Shown in pieces: positions 10,379-21,957 of a stretch of 64,000 nucleotides of DNA (position 1 is its first letter; each line of letters starts with the position of its first letter). The notes under the pieces are model-generated. The model did no database searches. It was given only the letters and a program-made list of their open reading frames with translations, and was not told the origin of the DNA. Both the position numbers and the translations under genes were made by a program. The DNA lies in contig CM066998.1 of the NCBI GenBank assembly GCA_033977485.1, forward strand, positions 55,208,274 to 55,272,273. Reading direction: 5' to 3'. This stretch comes from Hydrangea macrophylla. Lineage: Eukaryota > Streptophyta > Magnoliopsida > Cornales > Hydrangeaceae.

Positions 10379-13300
10379 TGTAGACACCCCATTTTGTCGG
10401 CTATCAGATTTAGGAGACCCATAGCTTGGTGGTTCATAATGATTGAAGAAGACTCCAAAAGGACCCCTAGAAGTTAGTTCTATCTCTCAAAATATTCAGA
10501 ATGACCAAAATAACCCTAAAAGCCCAAAAAATCCCCAGATTCAGACCAAGAAGCTTAGAGAGAGCTTAGGAAGAAACTCTAGAGAAATATATATATAGAG
10601 AGAGAGAGAAAGAGAAGTAGTCTTCTTCTTCCATTTTTCCAATCAAAGTGAGTTTTAATCTTGTTTTCTTCCATTACCTCTCTTGTACTCCACATTCAAA
10701 TCCTCCCTAACCACCATTCTTGAGCATTCATGAGATAGGAAGCTACTTCCATGTCCAAATATCACCACATATGAGTGAAATACCAAGCTACAAGTCCAAT
10801 ATCTCAATGATCATCATCTATTGATTGTTATTTACTTGCTTGTTTACATACTATGCTCATCTCTTATTAATCTCATTTCTTTTTGACCTTTCTTTATTTT
10901 ACTTACTAGTTTATCATCATCTAGATGATGACATGGTATTTGAGGTGAGTGAATCCTTATGGATAGTAGCTCTTGACCTCAAAAACATGTTGATAGATAA
11001 TGATTCTAACTTCAATACATTCCTATGCATTCTTGAAGTTATTTCCAAAATAAGAGCAAATATCTCCAACAACCATTGGAGTTCTTGACATGAGTTTGAT
11101 GTTGATATTTCAAGAGGTTATAATCTCCATTTGATGTTGGAAATATGCTTTCAAAACCCCTATATCAAAACCCCCAATCAAGAGCTCAAACTCTATTCCA
11201 AAACCCAAATCCATTTTCTTCAAGAATGATCCAAAACATTGAGCTATTCAAGTTCAAAGATTTGTTTTGAATTAAATACTTGAGTTATGATGATGAAACA
11301 CTTGAAAAATCTCTCTAATACATCATAGTTAGTCCCCAATTTTTTCCATTAATTATAGAGATGTGAAAGTTCCATTTTTGGATTTTTAAAGTTCATATTC
11401 ATAATCTGCCTCTATTCTCGCAGAATGTTTACCTGAATTCTTGCACTTATTCTAGACATTTTCGTCACTATATATACATCTTTTCTATTTTTTATTTATA
11501 AAACTTGGGTGTCTTAGGGAACTTTTGGTGTATAATGGATCATTAGGAACTTTTCCTTTGATTTATGAAAAATCATACAAAATCAGTCAACAGTGCATCT
11601 TTTGTTTCTGAGTCATGTGTACATTATAATTTGTTTGTTTTAATCTGTGATAGGTATTAGAGTTTCGTCTTTTTTTGTGTTTTCTAGACATACTAGGGAG
11701 AGTCTTTGATTTTTCCCAAGTTTTCCTAGGCATGCTTGACCTTCCATTATGATTTTATAAAGTGATACACACAGTTTAAATACTATTCACGGCAGATTAC
11801 TTTTTGACTTTCACACTTTGATGCAACACTCTATTGCATCTAGATGAACCCACATCCTATGAACATATTCTTTACCACTATTATCATGCTATATCATATC
11901 ATGTATCATCCATCCTCTCATATATCATACTCCCATAGATTCTTGAGTTTGGTTTTTCAAATAAAACCATGTTTTGCAAATACTTGGTAAGTTCTTGAAA
12001 TGAGTTAAGAATTGATACTCCAAGTGGTTAGAATATCCATCCAAGTTCTGGAAGTATGCTTTCAAAACCCCTTTTCAAAACCCCTCTTAAACCCTTCATT
12101 TTGATTTAAAGAAATAAAACACTAGTTCTTCTCAAAACCTCCAAAATAGTGAGTTGTTTAACTTCAAAATTACATTCTGAATTCAATACTTAATGGGGGA
12201 TTACAAAAACACTTGGAAAGTCTTCCTAACTCATTATAGAACACCCCTGATTTTTGGCTTGGCTTGCAAACACTTGGAAGGGTTCCATTTTGACCCAAAC
12301 ATTCCTTCCAGACATTCTGTTTTTGCTGTCACAACAGCTAGGTTGAATTTCAACTTATTTTTTCAGAACACTTTTACAAAGAGGGTAGTCCCAACTCATT
12401 TTTCCCTTGAACTTCAGTGTCTTAGGGAACTTTCTGTATAATATGGGCTTCCAAATGTTTCGTTTTCATTTTCTAAGATTTTTCTATACTTCAGTCGATT
12501 GTACGGATTCTATTTCTGAGTAGCCTCTCTTGTTCATATGATTTCTCTTAACTGTAATAGGCATTGTAGTTTGGTTTTTTGATATGTATTCTATACACAA
12601 TAAGGATGATCTCCATAAAATATCATGTATTAAAAACATTCCTAATCCCACTTTTCCATTTTTACAAGATCAGCTCACTGTTCTGTCCACTATTCACAGC
12701 AAGCATGTTTTATTTGTTTTTCTTTGATTGGATGTCCATATGCACTCCAAGTTACCTCATATCTTAGGAAGTAGTTCCTACTACCTTTGTACATATCTTA
12801 TAATGATATTCTTCATACATTTATGCATACTTTAGATTTCTAAGTCACTTTAGAAAGCCCATGAACACAAAACACACTACAACCTTTGCACATTCTAGGA
12901 TCATACCTTGCATCCATGCAAGATTTGGGATTTTTGTGACTCCTAATCTAAGAAGGTTATAAGGAATAAACTTGGTCACACGTTCATGCTCCCCCTTGAT
13001 CAAATATTCCTTTCTCATCCGTCCCGGGGATTGAGAGATCTTCTTTTCTCAAAGATTAACATGCAACATACTAGCTTGCTAAGCATATTTTTGATTTCGT
13101 TGATTAATTTGTTTCCAGAACAGTTCATGTCCCCTTTAGATTAGGAAAACTTGATTACTGGATACGTGATTAGACGATTTTTCCTAGGTTTGTTTGTGTG
13201 ATCTTTCACTTTAGCATTGTGTGATATTTGGCCTAGATCTTATGAATGATATCTTATCTTTTGATCTTCCATTTCAAGATTCTTATGCGATGTACTATAC

Positions 13301-13658
13301 TTATCATAGTATTAATTGTCGAACCAAACATAGTATAAGATGATTATTCGGATGCTAATTGAGGCCCGTCGAGAGACGGGGCAAGTTGAGGGTATTTTAG
13401 TAGTGACAAAGGCTCCTTCTTTCTCTCGTACCAAAACCCCAGCCAAGTTCTTTGGTTATTAAAGGCCGGTGCCCTTTATCTGTTTGGGTGAGTCAAAATT
13501 AGGTTTCTTGGTTCCTTAAAGACCAAGTGGCGACTCTGTATCTGTTTTCAAAAGACCTTTTCTTTTCTTTCAAATAAATCAATTTCAAAATAGAGAAAAA
13601 TCAATTCCAAAACCCCGGGAAAGAATAGGGGTGAGCTCACGAAGGCCGTGTGTCCACA
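10379..13658 (+). mobile_element. Tat-type LTR (3.28 kb), probably a solo LTR
   Basis: It begins TGTAGACACCCC and ends GTGTGTCCACA; the outermost 8 bases form an inverted repeat with one mismatch. The same ends bound the LTR at 21958-25119, where a perfect TSD proves them. The minus-strand LTR at 47352 starts with the complement of this right end, and its body matches this one over most of its length. No primer-binding site follows 13658, so this is a solo LTR or a 3' LTR. The 5-bp flanks GGGGT and AGGGC agree only at 3 of 5. It abuts the Tekay LTR. Confidence 0.85.
11085..12870 (+). repeat. Diverged internal duplication of the Tat LTR, about 0.9 kb per unit
   Basis: Unit 1 (about 11085-11990) and unit 2 (about 11991-12870) share landmarks in the same order: GTTCTTGA, ATGCTTTCAAAACCCC, an AACACTTG block, GTGTCTTAGGGAACTTT (11509 and 12418), TTTCTGAGT, and CTATTCAC. 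Identity is visibly low, so the duplication is older than the LTR insertion. Confidence 0.65.
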
Positions 13659-14984
13659 AGGGCATGACAGGGACCAGTCATCGTCATGTTTCGTGACCGG
13701 TCCTGGTCTTCTTCAACCTCCAAACTGTACAGTTGCAGAGCTGTGTACGAGTTTTACAAACTTAAACAATGCAGTTAGTGTAATATACCATTCTTTTTGT
13801 TTTTTTTGTGTAGATCATGAATATATAAGTCTCAAGCCTTATTTCCTAACGTAGCTCTACTTATAGATGAAAATTCGAGAGTCGTCAAAACTTCATTTTA
13901 ACCATACGTCGCAACCGTTACAAATTAAGGTCTAAGATTTGAAATCGAAGTTACTGGGGTTGTAATCTTTCATTCCCAATTTACAGAAATCATTTTTGTC
14001 AAGGTTTGGGAGACATATACATATATATATATACATATACACGTATATCTCTATATTTAATATCCCCGGCTTGTGCGTAATAAAAAATACTACATTATGA
14101 GTGAGTTTAAAAGACTCATCGTGTGCTAGATTGAGTTATGAGACTTGTCAAAGAAAATCGTAAAATTTCCGTAATACGAAATCCAAGCTTTGACAATGGC
14201 TTTGGCTATGGCTTGGTCTTGGGAGCTACTGTGATATTTCTATTCTGTATTTCTTTTCTATTTCCAGAAGTATATAAATGTTTGTGTGTGTGTGTGTGTG
14301 TGTGTGTGATGATCCAAGAGAGAGGGGGAGTAATGGAGAAAGAGAGAGTAAGATATGGAAATGGAGGAAACTTTGGAGAAAGGAAGCCTTGAGAGTGAGA
14401 GCTTGAAAGCTCACTATCACTATAATAGGAATGTATTTTGCAAAGTGTGTGTGTAATGTTTTGCAAGGTGTGAACACAATATATAAGCTGATTGCCTCAT
14501 GAATTATTGATCGTAATGACCATGAGGATAACAGTACAGTTGTGATGAGAAGTGACTACAATCAGTCTCGCCAAATAATACAGTTAGTCCGTTTAACCAG
14601 TTTGGTTCAGTTAGTTCAGTTACGTTGGTCCGAGTAGTCTAAGAAAATACCCCCAATATAAATGTTAGGGACAAAAGTGTAAGCAATGTGATTAATATTT
14701 TATTAAGAGTTTTAATACCAAATCATAGGGTAACTTAGGGGCGCAGTCTTAAGCATAAAAATTATAATTCAAATTACTAAGGGTCACCAAAAATAAAAGG
14801 TAATGTATTATTAACTAATAATATCACTACGGATTATTTATGGAAATAACATCACGATTAAAAATAGTACACCGTAGTAAAATGAAATGGCATTGGCTTA
14901 ACCAAATAATAACAGAGTATTATTATATATTAAAATAATAACATTGCTAGAAGAAATATTCAATAGTAAAACTAAAAATGATAT
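13659..14984. other. No gene; spacer with GT microsatellite
   Basis: No coding frame is recognised. A (GT)n run lies at 14283-14308 and an AT-rich run with ATATAC repeats at 14016-14045. The open frames here are composed of the microsatellite. Confidence 0.45.
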
Positions 14985-14999
14985 TTATTTATTTATTAG

Positions 15000-15960
15000 G
15001 GAAGGAAAAAATACAGGTTACTACAGAATAAATTCAATAAACATCAGATTTAGAACTCATGACATAGACCCAAGTATATCGAAAAAAATCATCAATGAAA
15101 AACCCATAATATTTAGCACCATTTAAACTAGGTACAGAGGATATCCATACATCACTATGAACTAAATCAAAAGGGACAATAGAAATGAAAAAGGCAAAAC
15201 ATGCTATTTACTCAATACGCAATGTTCACAATGAAGATGTTTAAAGGAAGAAGAAATATTTTCTCAACAACCATCAGAAATGAAAGTTTTTAGTCTAGAA
15301 GATGATAAATGTCCTAATCGTTGATGCCAATGAGAAACAGAGGTAGCAGCAAAATGAGTGGACGATATATGTAGTGACTCGATACAGTAGAACCGTCCAA
15401 CCCTATGCCTGGTCCCTCAGATCCTCCCTGTTTGACGCTCCTGCACAACACATTGAGAGTTAGAGAACTCAACATGATAACCTTGATCACAAAGCTGACT
15501 AATGGATATAAGGTTCATTGTGAGTTGAGGAGCAAGTAACACATCATGGAGAGTGAAGTTTTTTTTTTCACAGTGCCGATATGAGTTACAGGTAATATAG
15601 TGTTGTCTACAGTATGTATAGGTAAATGATGAGAAACATGGAATAAATAGGTAAAGGCATTGTGGGAATAAGCAAGATGATTCGATGCTCTAGAATCTAA
15701 GAACCATAAAGAATCACAAGTCGTACTTGAATGCATGGCTGCAGAAGCTGTAAGAGGAGGACTACCTATACCAGTGAGAGCCTGACGAATCATCTCTTGA
15801 ATGTCGTTTGGGTTTAGAGATGATGAGGGTGGAGCCTCAACAGTAGCAACGACAGTGGTATGAGAAAAACCATCTTTCTGAACGCGCTCCAGGAGAAGAC
15901 AATCTTGTTTCCAGTGACCTTTCTTGTGGCAGTAAACGCAAAAAGGCTACTTCCCGGTGG
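15000..15960 (-). pseudogene. Copia zinc knuckle, protease and integrase start
   Basis: From 15960 downward: a CCHC knuckle (CVYCHKKGHWKQDC, about 15935-15894), a linker, and the protease with WFLDSRASNHLA (about 15695-15660). The usual active site is DSGA, so Gly is replaced by Arg in this copy. Then come SISQLCDQGYHVEF (about 15500-15460), the pre-integrase HWHQRLGHLS motif (about 15335-15305) and HCEHC (about 15235-15220). The integrase core start has VHSDVW and the FIDDF block (about 15165-15085). Stops interrupt the frame below 15515. Protease matures gag-pol; this copy is dead. Confidence 0.85.
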
Positions 15961-16001
15961 AAGATGAGAACTTGGATGAGCCAGATGCAATGAATGCAGT
16001 C

Positions 16002-16634
16002 TCAGTGGTAGACAAAGTGCTGAGGCCTTTCTGTCTGTTTAGAAATTAATTTAAGGAGTATTGCCTGAACTATGGGAATAGGCTGTCGATGGAAAATAGA
16101 GCTCCTCAAGGACTCGAAGTCATCAGTAAGAGCAAGGAAAAACTGAACCAGATGAGTTTCCTCACGCAAGGTCCGATACTGAGCATGAGATGAGGTCCAG
16201 TTAGGTTCTGTGAGTGCAAGTTGGTCCCAAAGAAGTGACATCTGCGTATGAAACTCTGCCACAAGTTGATTTGGTTGTTGATGAAGCTTTCGAATCTCAA
16301 TCTCCAACTGATAGCGATGGGCACAATCGGTTTGAAGATAAGATTTTTGAAGGTGATCCCAAACCTCTTTTGCTGAGTCAGAGAAGCCAATCACCATACT
16401 GATAGACCAAATACATGTGTTCTTGATCCAAGTAAAAATCTTATGAGTGTTCATCTCCCACTCTTCCAATTTCAAAGGATCAATAGCTCCCAATTTTTGA
16501 GCATTTCCAGAAACATATTTCTACAATCCGAGGCCTTTCAGAAAATAGGTCATACTGTTGGCCCAATAGATATAATTACTTCCATCTAGTTCCACATTGA
16601 TGGGTTTGGAAATCTCATATGTGGGATTAGACAT
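16002..16634 (-). pseudogene. Copia gag (UBN2-type), one in-frame stop
   Basis: The start codon at 16634 opens MSNPTYEISKPINVELDGSN, followed by YIYWANSMTYFLKGLGL. A stop falls there (about 16523), and the frame continues as KLEEWEMNTHKIFTWIKNT, SDSAKEVWDHLQKSY and FFLALTDDFESLRSSI. This is the gag-polypeptide (UBN2) domain of copia elements, which forms the virus-like particle. The product would be truncated after about 37 residues. Confidence 0.87.
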
Positions 16635-16706
16635 GATGAACTAGGCACGAGAAGTGTTGTCATTGAATGAACTAAGGCAACAAAAGTTTTTGAAGCTCTA
16701 CTACCA

Positions 16707-16919
16707 TGACACGAATTGTGTGAGAAAACTGATGATTTTCTATTATTACATTCAAGTATATATACAAAGAGATAGCATACACATATGGATCAAAAAAGGA
16801 AAAGATACATCTAGAATATAATCCTATCTAATCTACAATCAATGAGAATCATATATATATAGTCAAACTACAAGTGATGATAATCATTAGAGAGAGCTAA
16901 GGAGATAATTTTGCTAACA
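16707..16919 (-). mobile_element. 5' LTR of the copia element, 213 bp
   Basis: On the minus strand it starts TGTTAGCAAAATTATC at 16919 and ends ATTCGTGTCA at 16707, directly before the primer-binding site. A TATATATAC stretch at 16767-16775 may be its TATA box. The 3' LTR is absent, so the boundaries rest on the TG...CA ends and the adjacent primer site. Confidence 0.7.
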
Positions 16920-18452
16920 GGTATTAGACGAGCCTAACATGCTTTTTTTGTTCTTCCTCAACCTTGAAGTCATCCTCTAAGGCATCAACATTAGAAATGA
17001 AGAAAGGACAATTACAAAGTCTACTAATTCCAACCCAAAAGCATGAGGCTAGTTACTCATTAACACTTTGTTTAATTCATGTCCCAACATTATCATGACA
17101 CAAAAACCTTTTGGGATCAACAAAAATGATTAACCATCTATAATTAGGAAAAGAAATAAACAATGAAAGTTTATCTAGAGTATAGATTAAGGTGACTCAA
17201 CCGGAGTTGCACCTCATTTTTAAATTATGGAAATTTTTGATATGTCATTTTCTCCCCATTGTTCACTTATTTAACCTATTTTGTTTTATCCATTTTCTTT
17301 CTCAAGTTTTCTCTTTTGCTTATCTAAACCGTCAAATAATGTACTTTCACCAATTAACTTTTCATGTGGATGTCAGAAGATTGAAGTTCCTATCTATTGC
17401 ATCATAGACAAATAAAAAGGACTTGAAGTGCTACTTCATTTATGATGGTCCTTCAATTGACCAAACCAAAGTTAATGTAGTAGAAGATGAAGATAATTGA
17501 GTATGAAGTAGGTTTACCTTCCTTATTTGTCTTGAGAATTTGATCTTTTCAAGAAGTGCCAATAAATAACTTAAACAGTATTTTCATTCATTATATCTCT
17601 ACTTGAAACTTGAAAGGAAATGAAAATCTTTACACCATTTTGCATTAAAATGTATAAAATTGTACTTAGGGAAATGTTTGTGATGCATAGAGAGATTATG
17701 AGTTTTTTTTTTCCAGTTAATTAATTATATGAAGACAATAGCAGCAATACTAGGGTTGAAAGTAAAAGCCATCTCAGTGAAATAATTTTGTTATTCTGCA
17801 ATTTTCTTGTAAATTGTCAACTACAACAATGAGATAATAAAATTGATGAAACAAATAAATGGAAACAGTTTAACAAAGAAAAGAATAATAGGCAACTAAA
17901 TAGTAGTCAAAGATACAAATAGAGTAGATAATTGAGATTCCTCTTCCAGGTTGCTGATTTTAACGATTTGTGATCCGAGAAGAACATAAAGATAGAGAAG
18001 AGGGAAAAACAACAATCAGAAGAGAGGGAAAAACACAAGGGAATACAACAAAAGTAATCAATTGTTAGGGAAAAACAAAAGAGAAAAATGGTCAGACCCA
18101 TGAAGATATTCACATTAAAATTCAAAAAAATTTCCATTCATCAACAAATTAACCTCAGAATTCAGATTCCTCAACACTAACCATGTTAGAAATTGTAACT
18201 AAAAACTTTACCTTACAACCATAGATTTTCAAAGAATCACATACATGATCAGAGCACAGTAGATTTTCAAGTACAGCTATAATGATCGTTAGTTCTCTGC
18301 AACATGATCCAGGGTTTCGCAAGGAGAACAGAGCCAGAGATCTTGTCGATGATGAGGTTCGTGCTGAGGCAGTGAACTCAATGTAGAGAGAGAGTGTGTG
18401 TATGTGTGTGTGTGTATGTGTTTGTAAGTATGGAAGAAGTCGTAAGACTGGC

Positions 18453-18483
<31 letters not shown>

Positions 18484-18489
18484 AAGGGG
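16920..18489. other. No recognised gene; CT/GA and GT microsatellites at right
   Basis: No protein was recognised. Read on the minus strand, 18480-18240 looks like a pyrimidine-rich leader (GA run on + at 18453-18479; GT run at 18393-18420) followed by a possible short exon, but no coding frame continues. Frames here are short. Confidence 0.35.
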
Positions 18490-18684
18490 TAGGGGTGTTC
18501 ATCTGTCAATTTGGTTGGGTTTTTTTTCCAATTTTTTCATATTTAAAAATTGACCAATCGAATGGGTAGATTCGGTCAGGTTTTTTGGGTATTTCAGTCG
18601 GTCGGTTCGGTTTCCTTCTACGACTATACTTTTGAAAACCGACCAAATATCGGTTTGGCCCGCGGTTTTTCTTAAACAACCCTA
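18490..18684. mobile_element. hAT-like MITE, 195 bp
   Basis: It starts TAGGGGTGTTCA and ends AACAACCCTA, and is full of GGTCGGTTCGGTT-type repeats. This is a common look for short hAT derivatives in plants. The 8-bp flanks GAAAGGGG and GAGAGAGG agree at 6 of 8. There is no coding capacity. Confidence 0.5.
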
Positions 18685-19309
18685 GAGAGAGGGGAAAAGA
18701 AGAGTCAGACATGGAGAAAATGAAGAAGCAATGTATTTGTCTGTGAGATAGAGAAAGATCGCTTTTTGCAGGAACGACTAAGGTGTAAAAATAGAGGAAC
18801 GAAGGGGTATAATCATTAAAACAATGGTAAGAGGAAGGGAAGATTTTGAAGTACACATCTACCATGTTCATTTTTTACTTTATGAGGTACAATTGATTGA
18901 GCATAAATAATGATTTCATTTAGTAATTGAGGTGGGTTAATTTTGCTTTGATTGGAATGGGATATAAGCAGAGAATAAATGGACATTTTTCCTCTAAAAA
19001 TAATTTTTATTTTTTCATTTTGCAGGAAAGCAAGCTCTGATGTACTTCGTTTATTGTTGCGTTTTCTGTGCTTTGATGACAAGACATCACATTTTTTTGG
19101 GGATTGTATTTTGATTGTACATTTTTTTAGTTTTAAGTAATTATGACAGTTAAACTAAATTTTGTTCATGGGAATTGAGTGATCCAATGTTGTAATAATT
19201 CCGGCGTTCACTGATTGTTAAACTAAGTTGTCCGATGAATTAAATTTTGTTTGCGATTATCCATTATTGATTTCTAGTATGATTCATGGTTGGCGCAAAA
19301 TCCATTTTC

Positions 19310-19640
19310 TAGCTAGATGTTTTGTGATTTTTTTTTCAATTTCTTTCAAAATTGTCACCTTTTTTCCAAAAATTTTTTAGAATTGTCACCATATTTTTCA
19401 CAGTTCAGAGTGGTGACATGTTTGAAGGCAATTGTCACCAAATTTGTCATGGTTCGGAGCGGTGGCAAATTTGAAGGTAATTACCCTTTTAGGGGTATAC
19501 AAATGGGCAGTGACAAATAGAATTTGTCACTGTTCTAATGAGCGTTTTGTCACCCCCCGAAATTGTCACTGTCTAGAATGGTGACAAATGACCTTTGTCA
19601 CGGTTTTGAACGGTGACAAATCGGCCAATCTGGTGTAGTG
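19310..19640. mobile_element. Terminal region of a CACTA (En/Spm) transposon
   Basis: The right end, read on the minus strand, is CACTACACCAGATTGG, the hallmark CACTA terminus. Inward of it are repeated TTGTCAC and GTGACAA motifs in both orientations (at least eight between 19355 and 19612), matching the subterminal repeats that bind CACTA transposase. The opposite terminus was not found, so only one end of the element is certain. The 3 bases outside the terminus are AAG. Confidence 0.75.
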
Positions 19641-21957
19641 AAGTTAGGAGCAATTTCCAAGAGGTGAGTAGCATTAATTGTGAAATTTGGATGGTTCCAT
19701 GTTTGGGTTCATTTGGGATGTAAAAGCATGATTAATTAGCTTAATTAAGCTTATTTATTTTGTATTGGGCAAATTCATGTAGTTAAGTTAGGCCCAATTT
19801 GATTGTGAAAGCATGGTGGAATGACTTATGTGAGCTTGTTGAGTTACCTATTTGGGTTAATGGAATTGCTAGTTCTAGACCACCATGAGGTAATTGATGT
19901 GATGATGATCACGGCGGCTAAAAGCCTTTGGCATGCACGTGTAGAGGCATGGGTCATGACACGTGGGCTTAGGAAGTAGAGCCACGGGCTAGTCAGTAGT
20001 GGTGGAAGTGAACAAGTAATTTGCGAAGCCTATAGTTGGTTGTAATGAGACAAGCAAGTCTATTATCTATGAGCATAATTATTGTTATTCACTAAGCAAA
20101 AGCTTAGCCAAATCGACAAACTGGTAATTATATAAATAACCATTCTAGGTGATTGCGTTGTCGAGGAAAATGGGAAATGAAGGGAGCCTTGGAAGGAGTA
20201 GAGACTTGGTAAATTTGTAGTTTATGCTTTAATGCTAGAGCTTGTAATACGGTTAAGGTTTGAGTTTTGTAATAAGATTCATGAGAATGTTGAAATTTGG
20301 GTTTGTAATGGTGTGTTGACACCTTTGGTTTTAGAACTTGTAAGAGTTGGAGTGGGGACTTGTATTATGTTTTGGAAGGTTGTAAACTCCTTTCTAAATC
20401 TTGTAAAATGGGTGAGAATCATGTTTGAATTCTCTAGTATATGTTTAAAATATTTTGAAATGATTTTGGGAAACTCCCATATAATTTGGCAATGTTTTGG
20501 AGGATTTGTAATGTTTAATTTTGGAGTGTTTGGAGGTGCTAAAACAAGTAAAAATGTAAGTATGTTAGGTCCGGGTCAATCCCCAAATTGGGCGGATCAA
20601 TCCACCAATGTTTTTAGTTACTGGAATCCATTCTGGTTAATTCAAATCGATCCAGGGTTTTGGGGGCAGATCGATCTGCTGATATAATTCATGTCCGTCG
20701 GCCTTTACGGAAACAAACATAACTCGATAGAAAATTCGAAGTCACGCCTCATTTGTTGCATTGGTTTCTAGACTTAAAGGGCTATCTTTGGTATAAAATT
20801 TGGCTATAAAATTTAAAATACCTTTATACCCTTTGGGTTTATTTAAAATTGTGCCCCATTTGTTGAGTTGGTTTTTAGACTCAAAAGGCTATCTTTTGGT
20901 ATAAAATTTGGCTATAAATGTTAAAATGCATTTATATCCTTTACCAAAAATGTGTGGGATTAACTCTGGAGTGAGAATTGAGCTGGGTTTTGGTAGGAAT
21001 CATCTTTTCTTAAGCTTTTATTTCAAGAATTCGAACGATGTGAGTTTTCTAAATCGAAATTGGGTGTGGTAATGTGTTAAATGCTTCAATTGTTGGTTTA
21101 GGAATGTTAATTCTAAACTTAGTAGCCATGTAAATGTTAGAATTGTGCTTAACATGTTAATAGTGTAGAAATTGCCATGTTTATGTGCCTTACATGCTTA
21201 GATGTTTATGTGGTCGATGAATGCCCGATAAATGGTTCATTATTGGGGGAAATATGGATGAGAAGGGGAAGAAATCCGTTTTGAGAGTGGATGTTCAAAA
21301 AATAGAAGGGACCACGGGACCAAGGGAAGGTTCTTTGGGCCCGAGTGAACCATTGGGCCGGTATTTCGAAGACTACGAATATTGTTTGTGTTTAAATTGT
21401 TGCATTACACATGTTATAGCATTTAAAGCATGTAGAGAATATTCACTAAGCGTAATACTTATAGAAACCCATTTTCCTTTTTTGTTGTGGTCAATAGCAT
21501 ACACCGCAAGTTTGGATCCAATTGCTGAGAGGAAATGATTGGACGTTCGGGGTTGGGCCGAGAATGGCATACTTGTTCATATGTTCACATGTTTATAGTT
21601 TTAGGTTTAGTTGTGCTTGTTGTAATAGCTCTATGGGTGTAAACGGTCGATTTTTTTTTTGTGTGAAACAAAAATTGATCAATAGTGACGGTCGGTTGGT
21701 TTCCGAAGCAATCGGTCGGTTTTGGCTCTAACATACATTTAAAAAATCGACCAATCGGTTTTTTGATCGGTTGGTTCTTGGTTTTCGATTTTTTGGCTCT
21801 CTATGTTGAATCTTGTAACCTATGTAATCGTGTGGTTAATGGTTGTGGTTGGACACTATATGTATAATTGTAAGGTTTGGGGCTTTTCTGACGGGTTCTG
21901 AAGTGTGCCATAAGTGTTTTGGGTATGTTTGGATTACAAACAAGTGGGTTGAAGTGT
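19641..21957. other. No gene; LTR-like sequence and a hAT-like remnant
   Basis: No coding frame is recognised. Around 21390-21480 a block containing AGAATATTCACTAAGCG resembles the R/U5 part of Ty3 LTRs, but no ends were located. Positions 21625-21805 hold CGGTCGGTT-type repeats like the hAT MITE at 18490. Two copies of a 90-bp segment occur at 20745-20835 and 20855-20945. Confidence 0.35.
20745..20945 (+). repeat. Tandem duplication, about 90 bp units with short spacer
   Basis: Both copies contain CATTTGTTG, a GGCTATCTTTGGTATAAAAT-like block and TTTGGCTATAAA. They differ by a few substitutions and indels. Confidence 0.8.

Larger units (their letters stand above)
14985..16919 (-). mobile_element. 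Ty1/copia element, truncated, with 5' LTR
   Basis: Read on the minus strand, it has a short 5' LTR (16919-16707), a primer-binding site (TGGTAGTAGAGC at 16706-16695, a decayed form of the usual TGGTATCAGAGC that pairs with initiator tRNA-Met), gag, zinc knuckle, protease, the pre-integrase zinc motif, and the beginning of the integrase core. It stops near 14985, so RT, RNase H and the 3' LTR are lost. Several stops are present. The order gag-PR-IN before RT is diagnostic of Ty1/copia. Confidence 0.87.

Noticed and set aside
14944..15126. Plus-strand 60-codon open frame
   Set aside because: It is antisense to the copia integrase start, which has clear motifs.
18240..18480. Host gene first exon on the minus strand
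   Set aside because: The CT-rich leader look is suggestive, but no coding continuation or recognisable protein was found.
20232..20687. 151-codon plus-strand open frame
   Set aside because: Composition is Phe/Val/Trp-rich with no recognisable domain, in LTR-like non-coding sequence.
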